Shown: positions 1 to 7,348, numbered from the stretch's first letter. The stretch: 14,227 nucleotides of DNA from Nitrososphaerota archaeon (GCA_016200025.1 JACQFO010000069.1:1-14227), one strand, 5' to 3'. The notes: generated by a model from the sequence alone, not told the origin. Made by a program: numbers and translations.

Positions 1-267
1 ATAGGAGGCCTCGCAGGTGGCCTGGAGCTGTTTGGGAGTCATGGATTTGCCAGCCTGGTCCTGGACTTCTAGGGACTTCCTGGTTGCCAGGTAGTAGGCC
101 TCCATGAGATCGAGCACGAGGGGTGCGTCGAACTCGAAATCCTTCGGCTTCGGAATCCCCAGGGGCTTCCCGTAGTATCCTTCCTTGAAGAGGCGCCGCG
201 AGGATTCGATGTCCCAGACGACGATTCTGTTCTCGAAGAGCCTGCCCATGGCCTTCTGCTTCGGCAT
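1..267 (-). CDS. endA: tRNA-splicing endonuclease, N-terminal part (cut by window edge)
   Basis: Homing-in domain of the archaeal tRNA intron endonuclease, which cuts the bulge-helix-bulge at exon-intron borders of pre-tRNAs. Only the first 89 codons are in the window, read from an ATG at 267; the frame stays open to position 1. Visible are MGRLFENRIVVWD, then RRLFKEGYYGKP with the family's YYGKP signature, then a helix (LVLDLMEAYYLATRKSLEV) that matches the usual 'L-L-x-x-E-A-x-Y-L' element of the N-terminal domain. The catalytic Tyr/His/Lys of the C-terminal nuclease domain would lie outside the window, so activity cannot be judged. The start lies only 2 nt after the TAG of the PhoU-like gene, so the two are almost certainly co-transcribed and probably translationally coupled. 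Family assignment comes from motif recall and is fairly sure; subunit architecture (alpha4, alpha2 or alpha2beta2) cannot be told. Confidence 0.82.
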   Translation of the reverse strand, partial: MPKQKAMGRLFENRIVVWDIESSRRLFKEGYYGKPLGIPKPKDFEFDAPLVLDLMEAYYLATRKSLEVQDQAGKSMTPKQLQATCEASY

Positions 268-269
268 GG

Positions 270-923
270 CTACAGCCCGAGCGCCAGGATGGTGCTCGCG
301 TCGGCCGCGTCAAGCATCGCGTCCGCGGTGTTCTCGATTGACTCCAGGACTTCCTTCACTATGATGAGCTCCTTCACGTTCGTGGCGGTCTTCATGGTCA
401 TGGCGACTGCCTCGCGATACTTGTTGTCGATGGAACTTTCGATCTGCTGGACCTGGGCGGCCATTTGGAAGGCCTGGTCCGGGTTGATTGACAGGGCTCG
501 CACGCTCTCGTTAAGCTTGGAGATCCCGTCGATCAGGAGCCCGAGCAGTTCGGTTATCGCCTCCTTGTATTTCTTGTTCTTTGCAGAGGACCTTGAAAGC
601 TGTGACATCTTGAAGGCGACCCCATTGATGTGGCCGAAGATGTCCTCCACGGAGAAGGCTCCCCTCAGGACGTCCTCCCTGTTCACGAGGAGGGTCCCGA
701 CCTGGGAGAGCTCCCTGATCAGGGCGCTTCTCAGCGTCACAACGTCCTCCTCGGCCTGCCTCACCTTTTCGAGTGCAGAGGCGACCTGAAGCTTGTCTCC
801 TTTTGTCAGTGCCGTGTATTCGTCTAGGAGGACCCTCGTCGCGTCTAGGACCCGGCGCATCTCGTCCTGAAGAACCACCAGGGTACGGCGTCGGGCTTGA
901 GTCTCGCCTTCTTGACCTGACAT
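270..923 (-). CDS. PhoU-like / DUF47 family protein
   Basis: A 217-residue, almost wholly alpha-helical acidic protein with no signal peptide or membrane segment. The layout fits the DUF47/PhoU-like helical bundle: long amphipathic helices throughout and a C-terminal helix with LIIVKEVLESIENTADAMLD, resembling the DUF47 pattern 'L-L-x-x-I-E-x-x-A-D-x-A-x-D'. DUF47 proteins usually accompany Pit-type phosphate transporters and are thought to regulate them, probably through metal clusters bound by the helices. No transporter is next to it here; the neighbour downstream is endA, 2 nt away. The ATG at 923 is supported by a TATA-like box about 39 nt upstream. The role in phosphate control is family-based inference. 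It could instead be an unrelated coiled-coil bundle protein. Confidence 0.65.
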   Translation of the reverse strand: MSGQEGETQARRRTLVVLQDEMRRVLDATRVLLDEYTALTKGDKLQVASALEKVRQAEEDVVTLRSALIRELSQVGTLLVNREDVLRGAFSVEDIFGHINGVAFKMSQLSRSSAKNKKYKEAITELLGLLIDGISKLNESVRALSINPDQAFQMAAQVQQIESSIDNKYREAVAMTMKTATNVKELIIVKEVLESIENTADAMLDAADASTILALGL

Positions 924-957
924 GAGAACGTCCTCGCCTCAAGCCTTGAATTCAAAT

Positions 958-966
958 GGATATAAG
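958..966 (-). promoter_or_regulatory. TATA-like box for the PhoU-like/endA pair
   Basis: On the minus strand the sequence reads CTTATATCC, the best TATA match in this gap, centred about 39 nt before the ATG at 923. With the usual archaeal spacing of about 25 nt to the transcription start, the leader would be about 13 nt. It should drive both minus-strand genes to its left. Confidence 0.55.
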
Positions 967-1019
967 ACTGGGCCTCCGATTCACCCCCAATCCCCCTGCC
1001 ATGGAACGGCCGGCCTGGG

Positions 1020-1922
1020 CTACTTTTCGCTTTGCTTTGCGTAGTCCCTCAGCGGGGCTATGAGGTTCGTGAATTCCAGCGGGAAGATGTACTTCGTGGA
1101 AGGGCTGGCGCCCAGGGCCTTCAACGTGTCGAGGTACTGGAGCACCATCGTCTTGGAATCTATGCCTTTGGCCGCGGAGAAGATCTGGTTGAGGGCCCCT
1201 GCATAGCCTTCGGCCCTGAGCACTGATGCCTGCTTGTCTCCCTCCGCCCTTAGGATGTTGGACTTCTTCTCACCCTCGGCTACCAGGATGGATGCTTCTC
1301 TCTTCCCGTCTGCCTCCGTGACCGTGGCTCTCCTTGTTCTCTCTGCCGACATCTGCCTCACCATCGCCTCCTGGACGTCCTGAGGAGGACGGATTTCCCT
1401 GATCTCGACGTTGGTCACTTTGATGCCCCAGCGCTCTGTGACCTCGTCAAGCTTGGTCCTGAGAACCTGGTTGATCTGTTCCCTCTTGGCGAGCAGTTCG
1501 TCTAGCGGGATATCGCCCACCACAGCCCTCAGGGTGGTCGTCGCTATGCCGATGGAAGCCCCTTCGAAGTTCTGGACCTGGACGACGCTCTGGGTGGCCT
1601 CGGTGACCTTGTAGTAGATCAGGAAGTCGATGTCCGTGGGCGCGTTGTCTTTGGTGATGCAGGTCTGGTGTGGTACCTCCAGATACCGTTCCCTGAGGTC
1701 TATCTTGTTGACTCGGTTTATCAGGGGAGGGATGAGAATCACGCCCGGCCCCTTCGCTCCAATCAGCCTTCCCAGCCGGAAGACAACAAGGCGTTCGTAT
1801 TCCCTGATGATCTTGATCGTCGTGACTGCGAACCCGAGGATGACGATGGCGACGAGGGCGAGGATGACGCCGGTGATTATGTCCCCGGTGGTCTGCAACG
1901 GCTGCAACATCGCGAGGCTCAA
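1020..1922 (-). CDS. Slipin (SPFH/stomatin/prohibitin-like membrane protein)
   Basis: A 300-residue membrane-anchored SPFH protein of the prokaryotic slipin (p-stomatin) family. One N-terminal membrane segment (about residues 13-37) is followed by the conserved REYERLVVFRLGR entry to the SPFH domain (to about 200), including RERYLEVPHQ and DIPLDELLAKREQINQ. A basic/acidic coiled coil (about 190-245) carries the AEG/EAxGKREA repeats typical of slipins, and a moderately hydrophobic tail follows (YIFPLEFTNLIAPL). Slipins form oligomeric membrane scaffolds, and in Pyrococcus the partner NfeD protease cleaves the slipin tail. The start is taken as TTG at 1922, overlapping the NfeD stop as TTGA; a GGA lies 6 nt upstream. 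An ATG at 1910 (residue 5) is the alternative. Operon-mate of the NfeD protease, probably co-transcribed. Confidence 0.93.
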   Translation of the reverse strand: MSLAMLQPLQTTGDIITGVILALVAIVILGFAVTTIKIIREYERLVVFRLGRLIGAKGPGVILIPPLINRVNKIDLRERYLEVPHQTCITKDNAPTDIDFLIYYKVTEATQSVVQVQNFEGASIGIATTTLRAVVGDIPLDELLAKREQINQVLRTKLDEVTERWGIKVTNVEIREIRPPQDVQEAMVRQMSAERTRRATVTEADGKREASILVAEGEKKSNILRAEGDKQASVLRAEGYAGALNQIFSAAKGIDSKTMVLQYLDTLKALGASPSTKYIFPLEFTNLIAPLRDYAKQSEK

Positions 1923-3256
1923 ACTTGTTCCTTCTCTACGAGCAGCTGAAGCCCCATTACTTCTTTAACCTTTATCGCGTCACCCTTCTTGAGTTCTTGT
2001 GCGGAGGTAACGCTCCAGTCTTCGGCGCCGACGAGCGCGACACCCTTGCCCCCGAGTGGCAGGTCCGTCTTCATAGTCCCTGACTTCCCGATTGCCTGGG
2101 AGGGGTCGTTGACCTTGGGGCGCTTCATCAGGACCTGGCGGATGGACCGGAGATAGAGGCTGGCGATCACGATCGCTACTCCGAGGGCCGCGATGAGCGC
2201 GTAGGAAATGCTCGGCACTTCAGAGAAAATGACTGGCGGCAAGGTGGGCGCCGTGGGTGATGATGGGGGCAGCTGGAAGATAAGCAGGAAGCCGACCACG
2301 AAGATCACGACGCCTATGGTAGCGCTGATGCCGTGCTGGGTCTTGACTTCAAGGAAGATGAAAGCCGCGCCGATGACCATCAGAAGCACAGCGAATGGGG
2401 AGGCCCCGAAGACCCCGAACCCGAAGAGGGCCGCTGCGACCATCACTGCGCCCACCACCGAGAGCACCACGGTCGGGTGATACACATCTGCCAGTATGGC
2501 GAAGACTCCTATTAGGAAGAGTAGGCTAGAAACGTTGGGATTGCTTAGGATCGATATCATTTGAGACCTTATCCCAGGGGTCTCAATGTGCACGGACTCG
2601 GGAGCACCGAGGAGGGAGAGGGCGCCCTGGATTGAAGTGGCGTTCAGGGCCCCGTCTATTACGTGAAGGTCGAGCGCCTCGCAGTGCGAAGCGAGGACGC
2701 AGGTGTAGGACAAGCCCTGGGTGACCATCAGCCCGGCTGCGGTCTCGTTCCTGCCGTGGGAGGCCGTGAGGGTCTTCATGTAGGCCGTGAAGGCGTTGAT
2801 GTCCTTTCTCAAGGTCGAGTTCTCCTGGCCCGTGGGAATCCCCGATACGATCGGAGTCGCAGAGCCGATCGTTGTGCCTGGAACCATGTACACCTTGGTG
2901 GAAGCCTCGGCGATGTACGAGCCCGCAGAGAAGGCGAAGGCTCCCTGGGGGGCGACCAGCGTGACGAAGGTGCCTCCCCACTGCTGGTACGAACCCAGGG
3001 ACGCGATCATCTTCTCCATGCTCCCTCCGTCGCCTCCGTTGGTGGTCAGGATGAAGATAAAGTGCCCCGCACAGGAGGCCATGGCGCCGTCGACGCTCGC
3101 GGAAAGGAAATCCGCAGCTCCGGGGTCTATGTCTCCGTTGAGCGAGGCGACGAAGAACCCATCTTTGGTTGCACAGTCCTGGGCGTGCACCGGACCGCCC
3201 TGTGCCAGCATCGTGAGCGCCAGGGCCGCAGCGATGAGCAACCTCAGCTTGTTCAA
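1919..3256 (-). CDS. NfeD-family membrane serine protease (ClpP-like, Ser-Lys dyad)
   Basis: A 445-residue full-length NfeD1b-type protein. Residues 1-25 look like a signal peptide ending at HAQ. Residues 33-215 are the ClpP-like protease domain with TTNGGDGGSM (71-80) and GAFAFSAGSYIAEA, giving a likely nucleophile Ser110. Lys151 lies in TLRKDIN. The Ser-Lys spacing of 41 residues is the same as recalled for Ser97/Lys138 of Pyrococcus PH1510. Then come about five membrane segments (roughly 241-260, 262-283, 286-303, 310-328, 349-369) and a C-terminal OB-fold NfeD domain (about 385-445). The protease side should face outward, as in other members. The start is TTG at 3256, followed by a good signal-peptide N terminus, with a TATA-like box about 32 nt upstream. 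The 3' end overlaps the slipin start by 4 nt. NfeD and slipin genes are a conserved pair in archaea and bacteria, so membrane protein quality control is the likely job. Confidence 0.92.
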   Translation of the reverse strand: MNKLRLLIAAALALTMLAQGGPVHAQDCATKDGFFVASLNGDIDPGAADFLSASVDGAMASCAGHFIFILTTNGGDGGSMEKMIASLGSYQQWGGTFVTLVAPQGAFAFSAGSYIAEASTKVYMVPGTTIGSATPIVSGIPTGQENSTLRKDINAFTAYMKTLTASHGRNETAAGLMVTQGLSYTCVLASHCEALDLHVIDGALNATSIQGALSLLGAPESVHIETPGIRSQMISILSNPNVSSLLFLIGVFAILADVYHPTVVLSVVGAVMVAAALFGFGVFGASPFAVLLMVIGAAFIFLEVKTQHGISATIGVVIFVVGFLLIFQLPPSSPTAPTLPPVIFSEVPSISYALIAALGVAIVIASLYLRSIRQVLMKRPKVNDPSQAIGKSGTMKTDLPLGGKGVALVGAEDWSVTSAQELKKGDAIKVKEVMGLQLLVEKEQV

Positions 3257-3283
3257 GCCTATCGCGGCTCGGTGTCGCGGGCC

Positions 3284-3291
3284 ACATAAAG
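3284..3291 (-). promoter_or_regulatory. TATA-like box for the NfeD-slipin operon
   Basis: Minus-strand CTTTATGT, centred about 32 nt before the TTG start at 3256, in the 99-nt gap after the ligase gene. It predicts a transcript with hardly any leader. Its presence suggests that NfeD-slipin is transcribed separately from the ligase gene even though all three point the same way. Confidence 0.45.
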
Positions 3292-3355
3292 ACTGCTGCG
3301 GCCCCCACGGACCTATCCTGGGTGTCTGCTCAGCGCGGGGCCTCCCTTCAGGGCC

Positions 3356-5119
3356 TCAGCGAACAGGACCGAGCTTCTTCAGCTGCCTATTGTACATGGA
3401 GACAAGTTCCTCCACGGTCGTTGAGTCATCCGGGCGCTTGTCGTCCCTTATTTTTCCGGTGAACTTTGGGAACCTCAGCGAGAGGCCTGCGCCCGGCCTG
3501 ATCCTGTCTTTGGCAGCGGTGTGAATTGGGGATAGGGTCAGTTCGGAGGCGATGACCTCCAGGATCACTCCCGGTCGGAACCAGGCGTCTGGGACCATTT
3601 TGGACTCGACGTTCGATGGCTTTACGCGGGATTCGAGGGACTTCAGGACCTTGGGAATGCGCGTCAGGTCATCGTCCGTGAAACCCGTCCCGACCTTGCC
3701 TATGCTGGTGAAGACGCCCCGCTCGGTGTCGTGGGCGCCGAGAAGATACGTCCCGTAGTTCCCGGTCCGCCTTCCTCTTCCATGGAAGGCCCCTATGATT
3801 GGGAGGTCGAGGGTGTCTGTCAGCTCACTCCGGTACTCTCGTTTCAGCTTTATCCAGGCGAACTCCCTCGCCCCCGCCCGATATGGGGAGTCCAGGTCTT
3901 TGACTAAGAGTCCTTCGCAGCCGTCCTGAATCGCCTGTTCCATGAACGCCTCGATCTCCTCGGGCAGCGAGGTTGTCAGCCGCGGCACAGGTCGAGTCCT
4001 CGGCGTCACCTTCAGCACAGCCTCAAGTTTCTTCCTCCTTGCCGAGTAGGGCTCCAGAGTCAGGTCAGACCTGCCAACAAACAGGGCGTCGAAGAAGTTG
4101 AGGGCGATGGGGTAGTCGGCGACCGCCTTGTCGACCCCGTGCTTGCGCCTCCTGTGCATCAGCTCCTGGAAAGGAAGGTAGTCGCCGGTGTCCTCGTCTA
4201 TGGCCACCACCTCTGCCTCCAGGATGGCTTCCTTAGCGCTGACCGTATCCTTCACAAGTTCGACCGCGTCAGGGTAGTGCCCAGTTATCACCTCCAGACG
4301 CCGCGAGAAAAGCGATACGCCTGCGACTGACTTGTGGACCTGCAGCCTTTCGCCGTCCAGCTTGTACTCCGCCGCTACGGTCTTGCCCCCCATCTTGTCG
4401 ACGATCGCCTTGGCGGACTCAAGCCTCTCTGCCAGCATCGGCCGTATCGGAACACCCACGTCGACCCGGACCCCCTCTACCGCTGCGACCCCACCGGACG
4501 CCAGCTCCTCCACTATGAAGCCGAGGTCAGGGTGGACGTTGTAGGCGCGCTCCACCTTTGCCCTGTCCTCCTTGTCTCCCAGGAACGCGAGGGCGGCCGC
4601 GTCGATGACCGTATAGTCGGCGACTCCGAGCCTTAGACCGCCGGTCACCGTCCTCATGATGTACTTTGCTTCAAGGGGCGTGGAGTCGTTCAGGAGGCTC
4701 AAGAGCAGGCTTTGCTTCGCCTCGACGGACCCCGAGCCTGCCTTCCTTGCGATCTTCATCAGGGTTTCGTGGACCCTCCTGAGGGTCAGTCTTTCTGAGA
4801 AGAGCGTGTCCTGGGCCCTTCCTTCGAGGAGCTTTTGGGCAGCGGTTCCGATGTCGCCGAACTTGACGTAGGTCCGATGGACCTTCTCAGAAGCCAACCC
4901 GGACGCCCCCGCTATGGCCCGAAGGGCCATCTTCTCGGCGAGCCCAAGCTCGACGCCTTCGTAGTCCGGCCGTAGCTTCCCCTGCGTGAGGTAGACGAGA
5001 ATTCCCAGTTCGGACTTCGGAGTCTCCTTGAAGAGTAAGGCGAGAACACGAGTCAACTCGTTCCTGCCAGAGATACCCTCGAGGACAGAGTAGCATTCCG
5101 CGACCTTCGTATAATCCAC
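3356..5119 (-). CDS. lig: ATP-dependent DNA ligase (archaeal type)
   Basis: A 587-residue ligase that seals nicks during lagging-strand synthesis and repair. The N-terminal DNA-binding domain (about 1-215) begins with the usual MDYTKVAECYSVLEGISGR and contains LVYLTQGKLRPDYEG. The adenylation domain carries motif I EYKLDGER (251-258), so the AMP-accepting lysine is Lys253. Motif III is LFSRRLEVITG (270-280), an acidic stretch ILEAEVVA is at 299-306, motif IIIa NFFDALF is at 341-347, motif IV EGLLVKD at 402-408 and motif V AWIKLKREY at 421-429. The C-terminal OB domain ends with the RDDKRPDDSTTVEELVSMY region. Length and all motifs are intact. The start is GTG at 5119, which matches the family's N terminus. 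A weak TATA-like sequence (about 5140-5148) lies about 25 nt upstream, so the transcript may be leaderless. The gene diverges from rps25e. Confidence 0.97.
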   Translation of the reverse strand: MDYTKVAECYSVLEGISGRNELTRVLALLFKETPKSELGILVYLTQGKLRPDYEGVELGLAEKMALRAIAGASGLASEKVHRTYVKFGDIGTAAQKLLEGRAQDTLFSERLTLRRVHETLMKIARKAGSGSVEAKQSLLLSLLNDSTPLEAKYIMRTVTGGLRLGVADYTVIDAAALAFLGDKEDRAKVERAYNVHPDLGFIVEELASGGVAAVEGVRVDVGVPIRPMLAERLESAKAIVDKMGGKTVAAEYKLDGERLQVHKSVAGVSLFSRRLEVITGHYPDAVELVKDTVSAKEAILEAEVVAIDEDTGDYLPFQELMHRRRKHGVDKAVADYPIALNFFDALFVGRSDLTLEPYSARRKKLEAVLKVTPRTRPVPRLTTSLPEEIEAFMEQAIQDGCEGLLVKDLDSPYRAGAREFAWIKLKREYRSELTDTLDLPIIGAFHGRGRRTGNYGTYLLGAHDTERGVFTSIGKVGTGFTDDDLTRIPKVLKSLESRVKPSNVESKMVPDAWFRPGVILEVIASELTLSPIHTAAKDRIRPGAGLSLRFPKFTGKIRDDKRPDDSTTVEELVSMYNRQLKKLGPVR

Positions 5120-5167
5120 GGCCGGTCCGCCCTCTTCGGCCTAATCTCTCTTTCCGAGCTCTAGGAA

Positions 5168-5177
5168 AACCTTATTT
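5168..5177 (+). promoter_or_regulatory. TATA-like box for rps25e
   Basis: AACCTTATTT preceded by a purine-rich GGAAAA that could act as a BRE. It is centred about 30 nt before the ATG at 5204, in the 84-nt gap shared with the divergent ligase gene. A near-leaderless transcript is predicted. Confidence 0.45.
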
Positions 5178-5203
5178 CCAGTGCCTGAAACTCGCGAAGC
5201 CCC

Positions 5204-5545
5204 ATGGGCGGAGTCAAGAAGAAGTCGCTGGCTTCTATGGAGAAGAAACAGGACTCGCAGGACGCCGGCCAGGAGCAGGCCGCGCCGTCGAAGGGGAAGA
5301 AGGCAAAGGAACAAAAGGCGGCGCCGCAACAACAGAAGAAGCTCGGGTTCCTGGTCCCCAAGGCCAGCGAAGCGGAGATGCTCAAGAGCCTCGTCCCGTT
5401 GAAAGCTATTACGATATCCAATGCCTCGAGAGCACTGGGGGTCAATGCTGCCGTGGCTACAACTGTCCTCCGGAGCCTTGAAGGAAAGAACCTCCTGAAG
5501 AGGGCTGGAGGATTCAGCGGTCACACGGTCTGGGCCCTCGCCTAG
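5204..5545 (+). CDS. rps25e: Small-subunit ribosomal protein S25e
   Basis: A 113-residue protein of the 30S subunit. The N-terminal 45 residues are disordered and lysine/glutamine/alanine-rich (MGGVKKKSLASMEKKQ is the usual S25e opening), which fits an rRNA-binding tail. Residues about 46-113 form the winged-helix core: FLVPKASEAEMLKSLVPLKAITISNASRAL, then helix-turn-helix NAAVATTVLRSLEGKNLLKR, then the wing GGFSGHTVWAL. S25e is present in eukaryotes and in TACK/Asgard-type archaea but is generally missing from Euryarchaeota, so this gene is the best lineage hint in the window. The ATG start is fixed by the conserved MGG opening and by the TATA-like box 30 nt upstream. It is convergent with the cyclophilin-like gene, only 19 nt between stops. 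Confidence 0.93.
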   Translation: MGGVKKKSLASMEKKQDSQDAGQEQAAPSKGKKAKEQKAAPQQQKKLGFLVPKASEAEMLKSLVPLKAITISNASRALGVNAAVATTVLRSLEGKNLLKRAGGFSGHTVWALA

Positions 5546-5564
5546 GCGAAAGCGCAGAAATTCG

Positions 5565-5999
5565 TTATGATACGGGCAGAACTGTCCCTGCGGGTTTGAT
5601 GCCGGATTCATTGAGGGCCAGGCGCAGGACGTCTCCCGGGCGCATCCGCTCGAAGGTCTGAATGCCGTCATCGACCTTGCCCAGAGGATTCAACGGCCGA
5701 TCGCTCGTCGCGGCTCCCAGGAAGACGCAGATGAGGCCCGCGGAAGGGAGGAACGCCACGTCGCCCTTGACGAAGCTGGCCCTCGGCTTCTCGACGCCCA
5801 CTCGGAGGTCTGTAAGCATGCACACCATTGCTGGCTGTAGGTTCGCTCTGGTGTTAAGGGGAAGGGCTCGAAGAAGGGCGTTGACTGTCAGTGGAGCGAG
5901 GTGCCTGTAGATGGAGAGCTTGGATTCTCCAATTCCCCGCACAGTTGCGAGACAATCGACTTTCGACACAGACCCTGCAGCATGTTCCGAGGTCGACAA
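5565..5999 (-). CDS. Cyclophilin-like fold protein (TM1367/PF04126 type)
   Basis: A 144-residue small beta-barrel-type protein. The core KGDVAFLPSAGLICVFLG (about 78-95), followed by NPLGKVDDG (104-112), matches the pattern G-D-x-x-Y/F-x-P...-C-x-F-F-G...N-x-x-G-K-x of the cyclophilin-like PF04126 family. The upstream stretch LATVRG...SKLSIYRHLAPLTVNALLRALP fits the first strands and helix of that fold. These proteins share the cyclophilin barrel but lack the established prolyl isomerase residues, and their function is unknown. The start is taken as TTG at 5999, with a TATA-like box about 27 nt upstream (leaderless pattern). GTG codons around residues 11-20 are alternative starts, because the first dozen residues are not obviously part of the fold. 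It diverges from rpoK and converges on rps25e. Confidence 0.68.
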   Translation of the reverse strand: MSTSEHAAGSVSKVDCLATVRGIGESKLSIYRHLAPLTVNALLRALPLNTRANLQPAMVCMLTDLRVGVEKPRASFVKGDVAFLPSAGLICVFLGAATSDRPLNPLGKVDDGIQTFERMRPGDVLRLALNESGIKPAGTVLPVS

Positions 6000-6020
6000 G
6001 TAAACCGACCCTTACTACCC

Positions 6021-6030
6021 CCACTTATCG
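6021..6030 (-). promoter_or_regulatory. TATA-like box for the cyclophilin-like gene
   Basis: Minus-strand CGATAAGTGG, with an A/G-rich CAAAAGG just upstream that could serve as BRE. It is centred about 27 nt before the TTG at 5999, the spacing expected for a leaderless mRNA, and it supports that start. Confidence 0.4.
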
Positions 6031-6054
6031 CCTTTTGCAATTGCACGCGGAAAA

Positions 6055-6062
6055 GACTTATC
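6055..6062 (+). promoter_or_regulatory. TATA-like box for rpoK
   Basis: GACTTATC preceded by GGAAAA (possible BRE). It is centred about 43 nt before the rpoK ATG at 6102, predicting a leader of roughly 15-20 nt. It lies back to back with the minus-strand promoter for the cyclophilin-like gene. Confidence 0.45.
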
Positions 6063-6101
6063 AGATGACCGCCTGGGGCGAAAACTCTCCGAGGCCCTTT
6101 C

Positions 6102-6392
6102 ATGTCCCCTGCGAAAACAACGAAGAAAGCTAGGCAACCCTCTCTTGCGGACTTCGTGGTCCGCATCGGGCCAGCGAAATTGACAAGGTTCGAGAAGGCC
6201 AGAATTGTTGGTGCGAGGTCCCTGCAAATCGCAATGGGGGCCCCGCCTTTCGTGGCCCTCGAGGGCCCCTACAGAGGTCCGATAGACGTGGCCACGGCCG
6301 AACTAGAGGCCGACGCCCTCCCAGTCTCGATAAGAAGGTCCCTGCCCAACGGAATCACGCAGGACATACCCATCAAGGCGCTCGCAAATTAG
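6102..6392 (+). CDS. rpoK: DNA-directed RNA polymerase subunit K (Rpb6 homologue)
   Basis: A 96-residue archaeal RpoK, the Rpb6/omega counterpart that clamps the largest subunit during assembly of RNA polymerase. After a basic N-terminal tail (about 1-24) comes the diagnostic LTRFEKARIVGARSLQIAMGAPP (about 27-49), then IDVATAELEADALPVSIRRSLPNG (about 61-84), the second signature of the family. Length is normal for archaea. The ATG at 6102 has a TATA-like box upstream. The dehydrogenase gene starts 14 nt after the rpoK stop, so the two are probably one transcript. Confidence 0.96.
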   Translation: MSPAKTTKKARQPSLADFVVRIGPAKLTRFEKARIVGARSLQIAMGAPPFVALEGPYRGPIDVATAELEADALPVSIRRSLPNGITQDIPIKALAN

Positions 6393-6406
6393 GGGGCGAA
6401 AGCGAT

Positions 6407-7322
6407 ATGCTCAGGACGGGCATATTCGTAACAGACAGGTTGCCAACGGAAGCGAAGAAGATCCTCGAACCCTACGACGTCTTTGAGTCGGAAACGAATG
6501 ATGTGGTGTTGGCAGAATGCGAGATAACAATGGCGTGGCCTAGCATGCTCGGACCTGACCTCATCTCGAGGTTGAAAAGCCTGAGAATGGTCCAGACGAT
6601 GTCGGCGGGCGTCGACGCAGTCGATTTCGCGCTGCTGCCTGACGGAGTGAAGGTCTATTCGAATGCAGGGGCCTACACTGGCCCGGTTGCCGAGGCATGC
6701 GTGGGGGCTTTTGCTGGGCGCTTCGAAGGGAATCCACGTCCGCGACAGGAGGGTGGTGCCAAGAAGGCTGTCCGGCCGGACCCTTCTCGTACTGGGATGC
6801 GGTTCGATCGGGTCAGAGGTTGCCAGGCTGTCGCGCTCGCTGGGGATGAAGACGATAGGGGTGTCGAGGTCCTTCAGGGTCAGTGAAGCATTTGACGAGA
6901 GGCTTGAGATTTCGAGACTCTCCGAAGTCGTCGGACGGGCGGACGCTGTGGTCGTAGCATTGCCGCTTACGAAACAGACGAAAGGCATCCTGGACTACGA
7001 CCTCCTCAGCAGGACCAAAGAGGTGGTCACCATCGTCAACGTCGGCAGGGGCGAGCTGGTTCCGGAGGAGGGCCTCAAGCGATGGTTGCGCGAGAAGACC
7101 GAGAGCAGGTACGCCACGGACGTGTTCTGGGACAAGAACGGGCGGGAAGCGTTCGACACAGACGCGTGGGGACTGTCCAACTTCGCAGGGACGAGGCATG
7201 TCTCCGGCGTCCCGCTGGGCGAGACCCTCGAGGGGCCCATGACCGCTGCGGCGAGAAATGTCGACCTCTTCATAAGGGGTGGGTCGGCCAGCAACAAGGT
7301 GGACCTCGCAGAATATTTGTGA
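6407..7322 (+). pseudogene. D-isomer-specific 2-hydroxyacid dehydrogenase, split by a single +1 frameshift
   Basis: Two frames together encode one dehydrogenase of about 304 residues. Frame one, from the ATG at 6407, gives the substrate domain up to VAEACV (codon 99 at 6701): QTMSAGVDAVDF...LPDGVKVYSNAGAYTGPVAE. The match then jumps to the next frame: GLLLGASKGIHVRDRR, NAD(P)-binding LLVLGCGSIGSEVARLSRSLG (GxGxxG at 130-135 of the joined protein), NVGRGELV (catalytic-type Arg214) and TRHVSG (the family's His). Removing one G from the G5 run at 6703-6707 restores the frame exactly. Without that, translation stops at 6886. Both halves keep good codon use and motifs, so the break is recent, an assembly error, or (less likely) a recoding site. 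VSRS after beta2, without the usual Asp, hints at NADP(H). Substrate is unknown; glyoxylate/hydroxypyruvate or phosphoglycerate relatives are possible. Second gene of the rpoK transcript. Confidence 0.82.
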
Positions 7323-7348
7323 CCAGTTTCAGGCGGACAGCCCTATAC

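Noticed and set aside
1008..1015. GGCCGGCC palindrome after the slipin stop
   Set aside because: Only 8 bp, with no following T run; in GC-rich DNA this is not enough to call a terminator or binding site.
2787..3524. 245-codon plus-strand frame
   Set aside because: Antisense to the NfeD protease start and the ligase 3' end, spanning two real genes and the promoter between them; no recognisable domain.
5141..5671. 176-codon minus-strand frame over rps25e
   Set aside because: Leucine/arginine-rich mirror of the lysine/glutamine-rich S25e tail; it overlaps two real genes and the ligase promoter.
6701..6710. Programmed +1 frameshift in the dehydrogenase
   Set aside because: No slippery-codon, pause or pseudoknot context was recognised. 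A homopolymer error or recent mutation is simpler, so it is reported as a disrupted gene.
6389..6988. 199-codon minus-strand frame
   Set aside because: Antisense to the dehydrogenase and crossing its frameshift; serine/arginine-rich shadow composition, no motif.
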